Source: Linum tenue
Taxonomy: Eukaryota > Streptophyta > Magnoliopsida > Malpighiales > Linaceae
NCBI GenBank assembly: GCA_946122785.1
Contig: CAMGYJ010000010.1
Span: 49,063,134 to 49,127,133 of the forward strand
Length of the DNA: 64,000 bases
Direction of reading: 5' to 3'
In this document: positions 11,955 to 23,533 of the stretch, piece after piece
How the letters are laid out: each line of letters begins with the position of its first letter
How positions within the stretch are numbered: the first letter of the stretch is position 1
Notes under the pieces: generated by a model
Told to the model about the DNA's origin: nothing
Database searches by the model: none
What the model saw: only the letters and a program-made list of their open reading frames with translations
Program-made: the position numbers and the translations under genes

Positions 11955-13249
11955 CAGGGATGGCAACATAACTTGAACCCACGGGTAGGGATGGCAATGG
12001 GTCGGGTTGGGTCGGATTTTGCCAAACCCAAACCCAAACTCATGGGTTTATCCGTGAAAAAAACCCGGGGCAAAACCCACTGGTTTGGAAAACTCAAACC
12101 CAACCCAACCCACTGGGTATCCGCGGGTTCATGGGTACCCATGGGTTTTTTTTCATAAAAAATTTACAATAACAAGTTCCTATCAAAATAAAATTAAAAT
12201 ATCAATCTCTCAATACAAATTATCAAAATATAAAGCACCCATTTAGAAAATTCAAGCAAATCACAAATTAACCATACAAACTGTTCAACACCAACTAAAA
12301 AACTCAAGAAAATTGAAGCAAATCACAAATTATCCATAAACAACATGATTAATTGAAAGCTTCTTCCTCCTTGTCAATTAAACTTCTTCACTCTCCACTC
12401 GATAATATCAACTTCATTCTACACAATTAGAAAGAAAAAATTAAATATGTCACCACAAACATAAAGAATATTAGTTGCTTAGAATATTAAATATACTGGG
12501 AAAATTAATTATATGGGTGCGGGCGGGTATTCATGGGGCGGGTATACCTAAACCCAACTCAACCCAACCCGATGAATAGTGAATGAGTTTAAACCCGAAC
12601 CCGGCCCAAAACCCATCAACGCGGGTTCGAATTTTGCCATCCCTATCCACGGGGACCCTATTCGACCCAACCCGCTCAATGCGGATAAAACCCGCATTGA
12701 CGGATTATGGGATGGGTTCGACTTTAAACCCATTTACTATTTTGTGCGTTGGGTTTGGGTTTAGCTATATCCAACCCGCTCCCACCAGTACACGTCGCCA
12801 ACGACGAATCCCTTACCCACTTCCCATTGGGCATTCCCCCATACTAATCTTCGTTATGTTTGTGGAGACATGTCTAATTTTTTTCCCTAATTGTGTAAAA
12901 TGTAGTGGATATTATGGAGTGGAGAGTGAAGAAGCTTAGTTGACAAGGAGGAAGAAGCTTTAATTTAATCATGATGTTTATAGATGTTTATCTTTAATGT
13001 TGTACAATTTGTACGGATACTTTGCGATTTGCTTGTATGCTTTAGATTGGTGTTTTTTGTTTAGATAATTTGTATAGGAAGAATGATGTTAGACATTTAT
13101 TTTGGTAGGAACTTGTTATTGTGCATTTTTATCACATAACCCATGGGTTTCCATAAACCAGCAGATACCTAGCGTGTTGGTAGATATACCCATGAATTTG
13201 GGTTCGAGTTTGGCAAAACCCAACCCAACCCGGCTCATTGCCATCCCTA
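11955..13249. mobile_element. Outer hAT-type element, 1.3 kb
   Basis: The ends are CAGGGATGGCAA and TTGCCATCCCTA. The flanking 8-bp duplication is AGTGGGTC (11947-11954) and AGTGAGTC (13250-13257), one mismatch. No transposase is seen. Much of the inside is made of 'acccaacccg' type sequence near the ends and AT-rich sequence in the middle. It sits inside the gag-like frame and itself carries another hAT element. Confidence 0.75.
11986..12645. mobile_element. Inner hAT-type element nested in the outer one, 660 bp
   Basis: The ends are TAGGGATGGCAATGGG and TTTTGCCATCCCTA. The flanking 8-bp duplication is CCCACGGG (11978-11985) and TCCACGGG (12646-12653), one mismatch. It inserted about 30 bp inside the left end of the outer element, so it is younger than that one. 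It is non-autonomous; no transposase is visible. Confidence 0.75.
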
Positions 13250-13698
13250 AGTGAGTCCAACAGGGGACTCAAGCTAGAGGTGCATCTCCTACAGATTGGT
13301 GGGACGACACTTCACTAAAAATTATAATAGTTTCACCGAGAAGCTAGGGATCCCGACCTACCATGGGAGATGACCCCTCTTAAATGCCATCCTTGGAGCT
13401 TATTGGGAGCCCACGATGCAGATGGCTATCTTCCGGAAGCTTTAGAAGATGATAACAAGAGATCAAGGATAAAAGTTTGATTCTAGATACTCCTCATCGA
13501 CCATCATCCAGCTGCCAATCATCATGTTGGTGTGCTACTTTGGTCAAACCAGGTTTAACATGAGGCAGAAGGGAGATGTTGGGAAGGTGACCATTAGTGA
13601 CATGATCTTGTATCATGCTTTGCTGAACAACTGGTGGTTGCACCCAACATTGTTGGTAGTGTACCTATTGAGGTACACATATATTCCTTCTCCACGAG

Positions 13699-14797
13699 TA
13701 GGCTGGTAATCAGTTAGCCGGTTAACTATTACCGATGGTTATCGGTTAAATCAATAATCAACAGTAACGTTATACGGTAGACAAAACCCAGTTGTCGGTA
13801 TACGACCCATAACTGGTTAGTAACCGGCGGTTACTCGATATACAGAGTATACCGATATAGGTGAAGCCCCCTCCTCTATCCTTCGATATGTTTTCTCCTT
13901 TCTCTCCATATCCCTTAACCCATAAACAGAACCTCGTTGTGCGAGATTTGTACGAAACCCTCTCATCTCTTTCTCGATTTGTTGATCTGGACCATGCTGT
14001 TGCTGGTTCGTCATCTTTAGAGGGATACACGGTCACCAATTCATAGCTGATTTGTTGATCTGAAATTCGCTTGGCCAACCACTACTTTTCTCCACTCCTC
14101 TGTCGTTGTCATTGTGGAGAACCCAGAACCCGATCCGGCCCCTCACTCTCCCTCTCAATTCCAGATTTGGCGCCATGCAAACTACCTCGCGAGTTGGTTT
14201 TCATTCCATCTCGATTCCATATTCTAACATGCTGACGACGAATCACACTCCTTCTTGAGTCTAGATCCGGCGCCATGTAAACTCCCTCACACGGTGACTC
14301 TCTCTTCCTCTGAGGCAAGATTCGACGCCATACTGTCTCTCTCAAGCGGTGGTTCTCAGTCCCTCTCGATTCCACATTCGGATCCGTCGTCGGGATATGA
14401 TGGTTTTCACATGCCGTCGTAAAATTGGGTTCCATTTCTAGTTTCCACTGCTCCGATTACAAAGGATTCATTGGTGAACAGCTCTAGGGAGCTAGCAGAT
14501 GGAGAATGGGTCTTGGATATTGCCTCTTTCTTACTATCAGATTTTTTCCTTGATTTGAAGTTTAAGAAGTTGTTGCAACAGACCCGTCGAAGCTGCTACT
14601 TTGCCTTGGAAGTTTCCCCATTCATCAAGAGGAGAGAAAGTCAAACCGGTTGTTCGATATCCTGAACGGTAACCTTTACATGCAAGCCAGTTAGTCAGTA
14701 TATCGGAAGTTACCCAGTATCAGTTGTCAGCAACAGATTTTGGCATTTCGGTATACCGATAACTAGTTATACCGGTACTGACCAATTACCAGCCCTA
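13699..14797. mobile_element. hAT-type element, 1.1 kb
   Basis: The ends are TAGGCTGGTAATCAGTTA and the complement TAGGGCTGGTAATTGGTCAG. They are flanked by TCCACGAG (13691-13698) and TCCATGAG (14798-14805), an 8-bp duplication with one mismatch. Both arms are rich in 'ccggttac/gtaaccgg' type subterminal repeats. The middle holds short frames only (for example 14109-14435 minus), with no recognisable transposase. Confidence 0.8.
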
Positions 14798-15362
14798 TCC
14801 ATGAGGACTTCCAAGAGGGGGCTATATGCCTATATCTACACCATAGCCCAGCACATTGATGAACATAGGGAGGAGTATGGATTTGTCTATGAGACACCTT
14901 GGCGAGGGAAGGACCAATCTATCATCAACCGCTTTAACCTTTAGAGTCGACAGGTGACAAGCAAGAGAGTGGACCTTTCCAACAATACTTTCCCACAATA
15001 CTCTGCGTGGACGGCGTCAGGGAGACCAACTGTGCACTTAATGAGACTACTTGAGCATGGATTTGGAGTTGGACACCCACCACCACCACCTTAACACGAC
15101 AAATATGGATTCCAGCTATCATAGTTGAGAGAATCCATAGTGAGGCAGGAGGAGAACCTGACCAACTACCAGACTATGAACGAGCAACATTGGGATGACC
15201 TTGAGCATGAGAAACAAATGGAGCTTGAGGAGACTCGATCTTGGCGCCAGAGACAGGATATAGAGCATCAATGGAGCCACTCATGGATGAAGGACTTTGA
15301 TAGATCTTTCATGACCCTCTTCCCAAGAAGTGGACCACCACAAGAAGGACTCAACATGTAGG

Positions 15363-16745
15363 ATTTTTAGATTTTAGGAAACCCTTCCCTTTAATTTTCT
15401 TTTGTTTGACATTTCAAGTCTCTTCAAAACAATCTTGAAGAACTAGCTACTATAAATGATGAATTTGAATTATGAACAAGAATCAAGGTAACTTATTCCA
15501 ATCACTCACTATCTTTTAATCCATTTGAGTACAATGTCAATTTTAAAGTGTGTAGTGGGACTGGTTGATATGTTTTACCTTGATATTCTTATTACTTGCT
15601 AAATGATTAGTTGTTTAAAATTTGAGAATTTGAATTTTTTTCAATGTTACAATGGTTATGATATGTGCTTAAATGAATTTGAAAGAACTAAAAATGTTTT
15701 CCATCAAATAACTTTAGTCATCCCCTACAAGCATGATCACTTCTCATCTTACTCTGAATCAATGAGTCTAGTAATTAATCATCACTTGATTTAGGGAGGA
15801 TACCATAGTGGCTATGAAGAATGCGATAGTCGATGGAATGTTATAATCATTTGATGTGTTTGAATGCCATGTTATTTAATCTATTCAAAGATTTCCGAGT
15901 TTTGCAAAAGAGTCTCGTGCTTTCAAAAAAAATCAAAGGGTGAATTGTATCTTTAGAAAAATCCAAAAAAATTATACCCATCAAGACATTATTTTCATTC
16001 GAAGATTTGCCATACTAGCTTAAAAATAAAGTGTGGGATAAGTTTAAGTTCAATTTGTGAGGCATCTTTTAATTGCAGTAAATCTGGTTATGGAAGAGAT
16101 ACTAGTTGAGTTTTAGTGGGAAAGTCCTACAAGGTGATATCAGTTCCTCTTTAGTAAAATTTACACCTGTCGAATTGATTTCCAACTTCAGAATGTTTTT
16201 TTAAGGGCACTAATAGAGCTTCCGACACCCCTGAACTTCATTGACCCTCCACATGAGTTGAGGTATAGGAGCTCTAAGCTATTGTTTGACCAATAAGAGT
16301 AAAGTTCAAAATGAACTCCCCACCATGAGAAACCCCAAGAAAAGAAAAAACTAGTTGTTTGCAAGAAAATTCAAAAATAAGAAAAAAGAGTATGAGCCTG
16401 AATAAGGCAAAGTGCTTAAAGAAATGTCAAGTTGATTGTAGAATACATTCAAAGTTTAAATGTTTATCAATAGATTCACCCTATAGTTTTGAACTCTAAG
16501 GCATAGTTAGTAGTTGATGCTTGGATTAAGTGGTATGATGTTCTTGCATATTAATGTGGTATGAAAACTCTTATTCTTGCTTGTTAGTCGAATGTAAACC
16601 CCTAAATGCTTCTCTTGTTTTCGTGTGAGTCATGAATGGTATGGTGAGTAATTATGCATTAGAAGATCTTGTGTAATACGACCCTAGGACATCCTAGCAT
16701 TGTCACTTTGATATTTAAAATCGCATCATCGAAGCAGGAAGGGTA
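15363..16745 (+). mobile_element. 3' spacer of the gag-only Ty3/gypsy element
   Basis: The stretch follows the gag-like frame directly and shows the 'acaatgtc...ttaaagtgtg' block at 15531-15555 and 'aaataaagtgtgggataag' at 16025-16043, both typical of the long AT-rich 3' spacer of Athila-type elements. No pol is present, so the element is a gag-only or deletion derivative. A clear 3' LTR was not found. Confidence 0.4.
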
Positions 16746-16773
16746 AGTTGACCCGGCCCATTTGGTCACTTTG

Positions 16774-16823
16774 ATATCATACCTTCTATTTTACGCTACT
16801 CTATAAAATAGAAGGTATGATAT
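16774..16823. repeat. Perfect 20-bp inverted repeat (hairpin)
   Basis: Arms at 16774-16793 and 16804-16823 are exact reverse complements around a 10-base loop. It could be the core of a small MITE or a hairpin at an element junction. No target duplication was identified. Confidence 0.6.
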
Positions 16824-18251
16824 GATAAGTGAGGTCGAACTACTTTGTAGATGTAGGTTCTTATACAACTACATTGCATTAAAACTAAAAGATGATGGAA
16901 CAAATGTAAAATTATAAGTGATTTAAGTAATTTTTACGGTATAATTAAATAAAATCTTGGAATCGTGAGTGATTGAAAACCAATCGATCAATATTATTAA
17001 AAAAAAATCAATCGAACAATATGTTGAAATCATATATATTTCAAAATATCATGGGGTCGCTCCTAATAATCACCTATCGATCTCCACACACACGCAATGA
17101 CAGTGTTGGGAGAAGATGCAGTTTTATCGGGTCCTTGTTAATAGGAGGGCCAAGGGACGACCACTTCTCTTCCTTTCGTCGTCAATTGCCCTCTCTCCCT
17201 CCACGGAATGTAGTATTTTTGTTACACACTAGACTTTATTTGGCAAATATTTAATTTGTCATGCATGGATTTTGGGAGACTTTCTTTAATTTGCTTTATG
17301 TTAAGTTGGCATAATTTAGTGATGAGCTAATGCGTAAGGATTGTTGGTATCGCCACAAAAATCTCCCCTGACTTTCCTGGAAAGGCATATGCCAAACACC
17401 ATTCCCCAAAACCTAATTAACAAAAAACAAACAAACACAAACCCAAACAATCAATCATCCCTCCGCGGCAGACATCCTGATGAGGTTATAGCAGTGCCTG
17501 TGATGATGCATGCATATATGATATATGGATGATCTTCGTATATCATTAATTAATTAGCCGCTACCTCCTCTTCCACGATCTGCTTGTCCTTTACGTAATC
17601 TCCAGATTCTAAATGGAAGGGCCGGAGAGAAACGGGCGGGACCTTGATTAATTTAATTTATTTGTAAGAAATTCCCCATCGTCACCTTTCTCTCACACAG
17701 TCACTCACTCTTCCTTTTTCTTTTTTTTTTCTTTCTTCTTCTTATGTTTCCCTTTCTGATCCCAGCTTGATCGATAATGTTGTCGCATTTATGATCCCAG
17801 TAGTTTTCTTAATTAAATAATTCTATCGATGAAATTGCATTTTCATGTCTTGCACTTGCACTGTACGTGCCAGCATACACGTTATAATTTCATGTGTATA
17901 TGCATGCATGGAGGTAAATAGTTAGATTCATGGGATGGTATTGTTTAGTTGAATTCATACTAATTAATTCATTATATCTGGGCCGCAGTACCTGCCTATA
18001 CTATATATATGTATACCAAATAATTACCTGCATACACACGATGCATATATAATTGATGAGTACATATGTTCATCATGATCATGATCAGAGTAATGAAATA
18101 CAAAATATCTCATGAATGTGTTGATTATACATGCTTGCATAAGCGTCTTACGAAATACAAACTATATTGTGGTTGTGGGCAAGACGAAAAAATAAACAAT
18201 GCATGTGTGCAGGTGATTTTTACAACAAAGTTAATATATCGTAGAGACGCC
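16824..18251 (+). promoter_or_regulatory. Upstream region of the AGC kinase gene
   Basis: This is AT-rich intergenic sequence with no protein gene that I recognise. The short open frames (16973-17254, 17341-17532, 18066-18257) lack known motifs. TATA-like 'actatatatatgtatac' lies near 18000, which would give a 5' leader of roughly 200-250 bases. A plausible splice acceptor 'tgtgtgcag' ends at 18212, so a 5' leader intron is possible. Confidence 0.4.
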
Positions 18252-18257
18252 ATGTGA
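18252..18257 (+). promoter_or_regulatory. Minimal AUG-stop upstream frame
   Basis: ATG is followed at once by TGA, nine bases before the kinase start and in the same frame. If transcribed, it would be a start-stop element. Such elements can hold ribosomes on plant leaders (AUGUAA in NIP5;1 is the known case). Its presence in the mature mRNA is not shown. Confidence 0.4.
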
Positions 18258-18266
18258 TTCAGAAGG

Positions 18267-20048
18267 ATGGATGCAGCAGCTCCCACCAGCAGCAGCTACG
18301 ACTCCAACCCTAACCACCATCATCAACACTATCACACTACTAGCGCATTCGCAACAAAAAGTAGCGACGCCAACAAGTCAAATCCCCGTACTAATAATAG
18401 CAACAACGTCATCATGCACAACAATATTATCAACAGCAACAACAATCAGCGGCTGCTCCCATCTACAAGTGCAACAAGGCCTCCTACAACCACCACAAGT
18501 AGTAGTACTAGTAGCGGTACTGCTGCAAGTACCAGCAACAGCCGAAACGACAGCATAGATAGCTCATCATCCATGACCAGCAGTGTTACCAACAACGCAT
18601 CTTTGAAGCCACACACTGGTGGGGACAGCAGGTGGGACTCCATCAACACCGTGGTGAGCTCCCGAGGCGCCATGGGTCTTAGCAACTTCCGCCTCCTCAA
18701 GCGTCTTGGGTACGGTGACATCGGCAGCGTCTACCTGGTAGAGCTCCGTGGCACCACCAGCCACTTCGCCATGAAGGTGATGGACAAGGCCTCCCTTGCC
18801 AGTCGCAACAAGCTCCTCCGCGCCCAGACCGAAAGGGAGATCCTTGGGCTCCTCGACCACCCTTTCCTCCCAACACTCTACTCCTACTTCGAGACTGACA
18901 AGTTCTACTGCCTCGTCATGGAGTTCTGCAGCGGTGGCAACCTCCACTCTCTCCGCCAGAAACAACCCACCAAGTACTTCTCTGAGGATGCTGCCCGCTT
19001 CTACGCCTCTGAGGTCCTCCTCGCGCTCGAGTACCTCCACATGCTTGGCATCGTCTACCGCGACCTCAAGCCTGAGAATGTACTTGTCCGAGATGAAGGA
19101 CACATTATGCTCTCCGACTTTGACCTGTCTCTCCGCTGCTCCGTCAATCCCACCCTCGTCAAATCCTCCTCCGTCAGCGGCGGCGGCGGCGGCTCATCCT
19201 CTGGTACGTCAGCCGCCACCTCAGGAGGACCTGCCGTGCTCGCTGGCAGTGTGGGATCCTCGGCCAATGCCTTTGGCAGCGGCGGGGGGGCCATTCTAGA
19301 CGAGGAGTTCGCGGTCCACGGCTGCATCCAACCCTCCACCTTCTTCCCTCGCTCCATCCTCCCTAGCAAAAAGAACCGCAAGTCCAAGTCGGACTTTGGA
19401 CTCTTTGTGGGTGGGTCCCTCCCGGAGCTGATGGCGGAGCCCACCAACGTGAGATCCATGTCCTTCGTCGGGACCCACGAGTACCTCGCCCCAGAGATCA
19501 TACGAGGAGAAGGCCACGGAAGCGCAGTTGACTGGTGGACTTTTGGGATATTCCTCTATGAGCTCCTCCACGGGACCACCCCTTTCAAAGGCTCAGGAAA
19601 CAGGGCCACATTGTACAACGTGGTGGGCCAGCCCTTGAGGTTCCCGGACAGCCCACAGGTCAGCTATCCGGCCCGAGACCTCATCCGGGGACTCCTTGTG
19701 AAAGAGCCACACAAGCGGATTGCCTACAAGCGTGGGGCCACCGAGATCAAGCAACATCCTTTCTTCGAAGGACTCAACTGGGCTCTAGTCAGGAGCCTTG
19801 CCCCTCCCCACGTCCCTGAACCCGTCGACTTCTCTCAGTACGCTAGCAAAGAGCCACCCCCACCGCAACCCTCCTCCTCTTCCTCCGCTACGCCACACCC
19901 AACTGCTTCTGCTTCTGCTTCTCCATCTGTTTTTGCTGCAGAAAACAAGACCGCAACCCCAGCACACTCCCAAGGACATCACAAGCACAACGGACACGTC
20001 AGCCCCACAGACGATGACTCTTCATATATAGATTTTGAATACTTTTGA
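18267..20048 (+). CDS. AGC VIIIa serine/threonine kinase, D6PK/AGC1 type
   Basis: A 593-residue protein kinase of the plant AGC VIII family, whose known members phosphorylate PIN auxin exporters at the plasma membrane. The N-terminal 130 residues are Ser/Thr/Asn/His-rich and disordered. The kinase domain follows: glycine loop [11 protein letters not shown] (147-157), Lys170 in AMKVMDK, catalytic YRDLKPEN (264-271, Asp266), and DFD (284-286), the AGC VIII variant of DFG. A Gly/Ser-rich insertion of about 110 residues runs from about 290 to 398, before [12 protein letters not shown] (399-410). Then come [31 protein letters not shown] and [17 protein letters not shown]. The last four residues are FEYF, a PDK1-docking hydrophobic motif. 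D6PK is the closest remembered relative; PINOID and WAG differ in the GNRATL region. The coding part has no intron. Coding GC is high compared with its flanks. The start is the first ATG after an in-frame TGA. Confidence 0.93.
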   Translation: MDAAAPTSSSYDSNPNHHHQHYHTTSAFATKSSDANKSNPRTNNSNNVIMHNNIINSNNNQRLLPSTSATRPPTTTTSSSTSSGTAASTSNSRNDSIDSSSSMTSSVTNNASLKPHTGGDSRWDSINTVVSSRGAMGLSNFRLLKRLGYGDIGSVYLVELRGTTSHFAMKVMDKASLASRNKLLRAQTEREILGLLDHPFLPTLYSYFETDKFYCLVMEFCSGGNLHSLRQKQPTKYFSEDAARFYASEVLLALEYLHMLGIVYRDLKPENVLVRDEGHIMLSDFDLSLRCSVNPTLVKSSSVSGGGGGSSSGTSAATSGGPAVLAGSVGSSANAFGSGGGAILDEEFAVHGCIQPSTFFPRSILPSKKNRKSKSDFGLFVGGSLPELMAEPTNVRSMSFVGTHEYLAPEIIRGEGHGSAVDWWTFGIFLYELLHGTTPFKGSGNRATLYNVVGQPLRFPDSPQVSYPARDLIRGLLVKEPHKRIAYKRGATEIKQHPFFEGLNWALVRSLAPPHVPEPVDFSQYASKEPPPPQPSSSSSATPHPTASASASPSVFAAENKTATPAHSQGHHKHNGHVSPTDDDSSYIDFEYF

Positions 20049-20704
20049 CTAATGGCAACTAATTAAATCTCTCATTAATGAAAAATATCAACATTAATTG
20101 ACCATTATTGGGATCCAGCCCAAGCATGCAGGACAGGAAGTTAATAATATTGGATATGATTTTTTCTTTTTTTTTTGTTAACTAATGCAAACTAAAGCTA
20201 ACAATCAATCTACTGTTCTGTTATTTCTATTCTCATCTTCCAATTTTTGTTACACATATATATAAATGAATTGATATTGGATTTAAAAAACATAGATGTA
20301 TGTTTATACATGTTGTCATTGTATTGTAATACTTTTGCTTAGTGTGAGAGTGAACGATAAATAAACATAAAACAAGGGAAGGGATCGTCTTTTGTTGATC
20401 TACTGGACCACCACTCACTAGGTTCAGACGTTCAGTTACTTCAGTAGTGTGTTTCTTGATCCATCTAACATGGGCTCATTTCAATTTAACCTTACTCTAA
20501 TTGCATGTGCCAAATGAATACGATTGTGGACTATCATCATGAATCATATGAAATGAAGGGAAAAAAATTAGTTAATACAAAAACTATAAATGAATGCGAT
20601 TGTGGGCTTCTTAACCATTGAAAACATTCGGTCATATGCTTAAACTTATAAGTTTAAGCAGTTTTTGAAGTGTGCTAGCAAATAGGAGGAGCAGAGAGAA
20701 ATGA
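20049..20704. other. 3' flank of the kinase gene
   Basis: This is AT-rich sequence with no gene. It probably holds the 3' untranslated region; a candidate polyadenylation signal 'taatgaaaaat' lies just after the stop near 20085. Confidence 0.4.
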
Positions 20705-20936
20705 GTATACTCCAAGAGTATAGTATACTCTAGGTGATCTGGCCGTTAGACGTACTTCAATAAGCTCCAATCAATCTCAACGGTTAATTATTAGTTTCCA
20801 TTAAAGTGAACTTTGGATTTGGGTATCCATTAGAGGTTATGATATAGTATCAACACCCAAACTCGATTTAATTCATGATCTAAATAGTGATATCTCATTA
20901 TGAGTACGTGGAGTATACTATACTTCAGGAGTACAC
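20705..20936. mobile_element. Small inverted-repeat element (MITE-like), about 230 bp
   Basis: Imperfect inverted ends (GTATACTCCAAGAGTATAGT against GTGTACTCCTGAAGTATAGT, both continuing ATACTC) enclose an AT-rich centre without coding capacity. I could not define a target duplication, so superfamily is unassigned. Confidence 0.4.
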
Positions 20937-21540
20937 CAGTATGACTCATATATATGGGTGATAGCTAGACATTGAATTGACCAGAGTTTGGCATCAGGTA
21001 CTATTCTGGTATTCCCAAACTTTTAAATACAAAAATCTAGGTCTTAATTCTATAAATCTCAAACAATAAGATCAATTTAATTAGAAACAAAAATCAACAG
21101 TCATGATTTGTCTAAATATATGCAAAAAATTACATGCACAAATCTTAGAGTTAGACTCTATGATTTAGATATCTAAGACCTTGGGTCCACTCATAAAGTT
21201 TCTAAGTGTCCGTCATGTATATCATCACATGGTATACCACCTTATCAAGACCCTACAAGCATGACGTCATGCAAAAATGGTCATCATGAGTAACACTAGG
21301 GCATCAAATATCAAGGTACTTTGAGAAAAATGTGGTCATCATTACATCCACTAAGGGTGAAACCTTCGCCCGTCGAGCGTGATACACTAACTAGGCGCAA
21401 GGCATGAGTCACTCAACTAAGTAGTCGTCACCTCACGCCAAACCAAACATGCAAGACACAAGCATACCTAGTAGGGTATGAGACAAGCCACCAAACAAGA
21501 CATCTCCATGGCACAAGGGTCTTACTATCAAGTGAAGTCA
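20937..21540. other. No gene seen
   Basis: This is AT-rich intergenic DNA on both strands. No domain, repeat array or RNA gene was recognised. Confidence 0.4.
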
Positions 21541-21543
21541 TAA

Positions 21544-22250
21544 GACCATCTCCAACAACTCACTCAAAATGCCAAAAATACCAAAAAAGCTCCTTCAACA
21601 AGCTATTGGAAATGCTAAAATGCCCAAAATCCTAGAATTTTTTGTCAAATACCAAATTGAATAAGACAAGGAATGTCAAAAGTTGGCTCAAAATCCCCCC
21701 CCCCCTCCTTCAAACCGACGCACTCCCCCCGCGCGCGTCGGGTTTCATTTCTAACCGTTGGGAAGACAAAAAAAAATTCAGTTTCAGTCCTTCAATTAAA
21801 TTCAAATTGCTCTATTAGCCTCTAACAGCTCTTTTTCTCAACTTTCTCTATAAATATACTATGTTTCTTCACTTCAACTAATTTATCTCTTCCAATTTCT
21901 TCTCCTATTCTCATAAATTAAAAAAAAAATTCAATTATATCTTCTTCCCAACAAAATATTGTGATTTCGCCATTAATGACATCATATTTAACAATAATTT
22001 TTTATGTCAAAATTAAAAAAAATTATCGAAACGTTCGTCTTAATTAATTATTACTACCTGTATACAAACAATCTACAAATTATCTAATTCAAGTAATGAA
22101 ATCTACACTGAACTAGATTATCACTAAAGGAGAAGATTTGGCATTCTAGCATTTTGGTTTTGCTTGTTGGAGCAAAAACCACTTTTTGAGTGCCAAAATG
22201 TCAAAAAAATGGCATTCTAGCATTTTGGCATTTGGTTGTTGGAGATGGTC
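21544..22250. mobile_element. PIF/Harbinger-type MITE, 707 bp
   Basis: Terminal inverted repeats GACCATCTCCAACAA and TTGTTGGAGATGGTC are flanked by TAA at 21541-21543 and 22251-22253. The three-base TAA duplication and the 'ccatctccaac' terminus are typical of Harbinger-type MITEs. Subterminal copies of 'ggcattctagcattttgg' occur twice on the right side. No transposase is present. Confidence 0.75.
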
Positions 22251-22253
22251 TAA

Positions 22254-23533
22254 AGGTGTCAAGGTATCAAGTGGTATGCCTGGAAGCAAGGGCGTCAAGC
22301 GAGCTACATTAAAGACCAACAAGTAAAGGAGCGGTTATAAAAAGGCAGTTACACCTAATAACTATAAATAAGAGAAACATAAATAAAATAAAGGTTCCAT
22401 AACCAAATATTTGACACACTATGTCATTGAGATCAAACTTGCTCATCATTGATATTGATATGGCCTCTCCACCTCATTGATGTGCCAACTCTCGACCTTG
22501 AAATATAGCAATATCCGCCGGCGCCGGCCCCCCAACAATTAGGATACATTACCCGCTAGGTACATACATAAATGGTCATCCAACTTGTTTAAGATAATGG
22601 CCAATGGGAACTATATATAAATTATAAACCCTGATCATATATATTATATGCAGCACGCGTAATAATCAATTATCCATTTTTCTTTTTCTTTCTTTTCTGG
22701 CAGGATAGAGGGTAAGAAACTAGATCGAGAGCAGTGGCGATTGATTAACGCACAATTGGGAAGTTGTGAGCGCTTTGTGTTAATTTATTTGTATAATTAG
22801 ACTGCACTGCTGCGTGCAAGTGCTTTATTAATTAAACTCTTAGGAATAATAATATATTCATAGTATGAGCTCTTTCTTTCTTATATTAATTAATACTAGT
22901 AAAAGTCTGCTCGCTAACGTATCGCGTATTAGAAAAATAAATATTTTGAAGAGTAATAATTTTAATGTTAACCAAAAAGTGAGAGTAATCTTATTTCATT
23001 TTTTCCATAGGTTTGTTATTTACAACAACATATATGATCGATGAACTTGCATAAGGTAGAAGGGTCGTCGAATATATTATTTATGTTTAAACTTCTTTCA
23101 TGACGTTTCAATTTGTATGGTAAGTAATTGTTCCTACTGTAATTTTTGTAGAATGTATTTTTTAAAAACTGTTGAGTGTTTAGCTTAAAAACTATCAGAA
23201 TTACTTTTTAGGACTTTGCTACAGTGACATGCATGTCACGGTGACATGCACTTTTCGGTCGACCTCATATAGGATCAGGTCGACCTAATCTGTTGTTTCA
23301 GTGTAAAAACAGTTTCATGGTGCCTACTTTGGAGATTCATATTTTACAATTGGCTAGATGGAAATTGGAGATTAAAGGCTTGTTTTGAAGCTGAAGTGTC
23401 CCTCTACACATTAAAGTACTTGGGAGCTCAATAGAAAGTCCAGAAGACGATTTTTGAACCTGACCAAAAGGCTATGCCAAAACTGGGAAACTGCCTGAAA
23501 ATGGCTAAGTCTGGCAACGTGTTTGTCATAAAG
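22254..23533. other. Intergenic region with short palindromes
   Basis: No gene is recognised. A perfect 16-bp palindrome (GTGACATGCATGTCAC) lies at 23224-23239, and two SalI-type palindromes (GGTCGACC at 23257-23264, AGGTCGACCT at 23277-23286) follow within 50 bp. They may belong to an unrecognised transposon end. Confidence 0.4.

Larger units (their letters stand above)
11616..15362 (+). pseudogene. Gag-like ORF of an Athila-type element, broken by hAT insertions
   Basis: A frame opens near 11620 with MNRMPSRLKRHKKKGDDGAS. After removing the hAT insertions (11955-13249 and 13699-14797) it continues in pieces: KMITRDQG near 13445, the piece 13524-13698 (VCYFGQTRFNMRQKGDVGKV), and after 14798 KRGLYAYIYTIAQHIDEHRE, then 15125-15361 (LTNYQTMNEQHWDDLEHEKQ, a Gln/Glu-rich likely coiled coil ending QEGLNM). 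The layout resembles the ORF1/gag of Athila-type elements. Several stops remain outside the insertions, so it was decaying independently of them. Lineage is inferred from style and from the 3' spacer that follows. Confidence 0.45.

Noticed and set aside
18567..19103. Long frames antisense to and out of frame with the kinase
   Set aside because: They are shadows of the high-GC kinase coding sequence; the + frame carries all kinase motifs.
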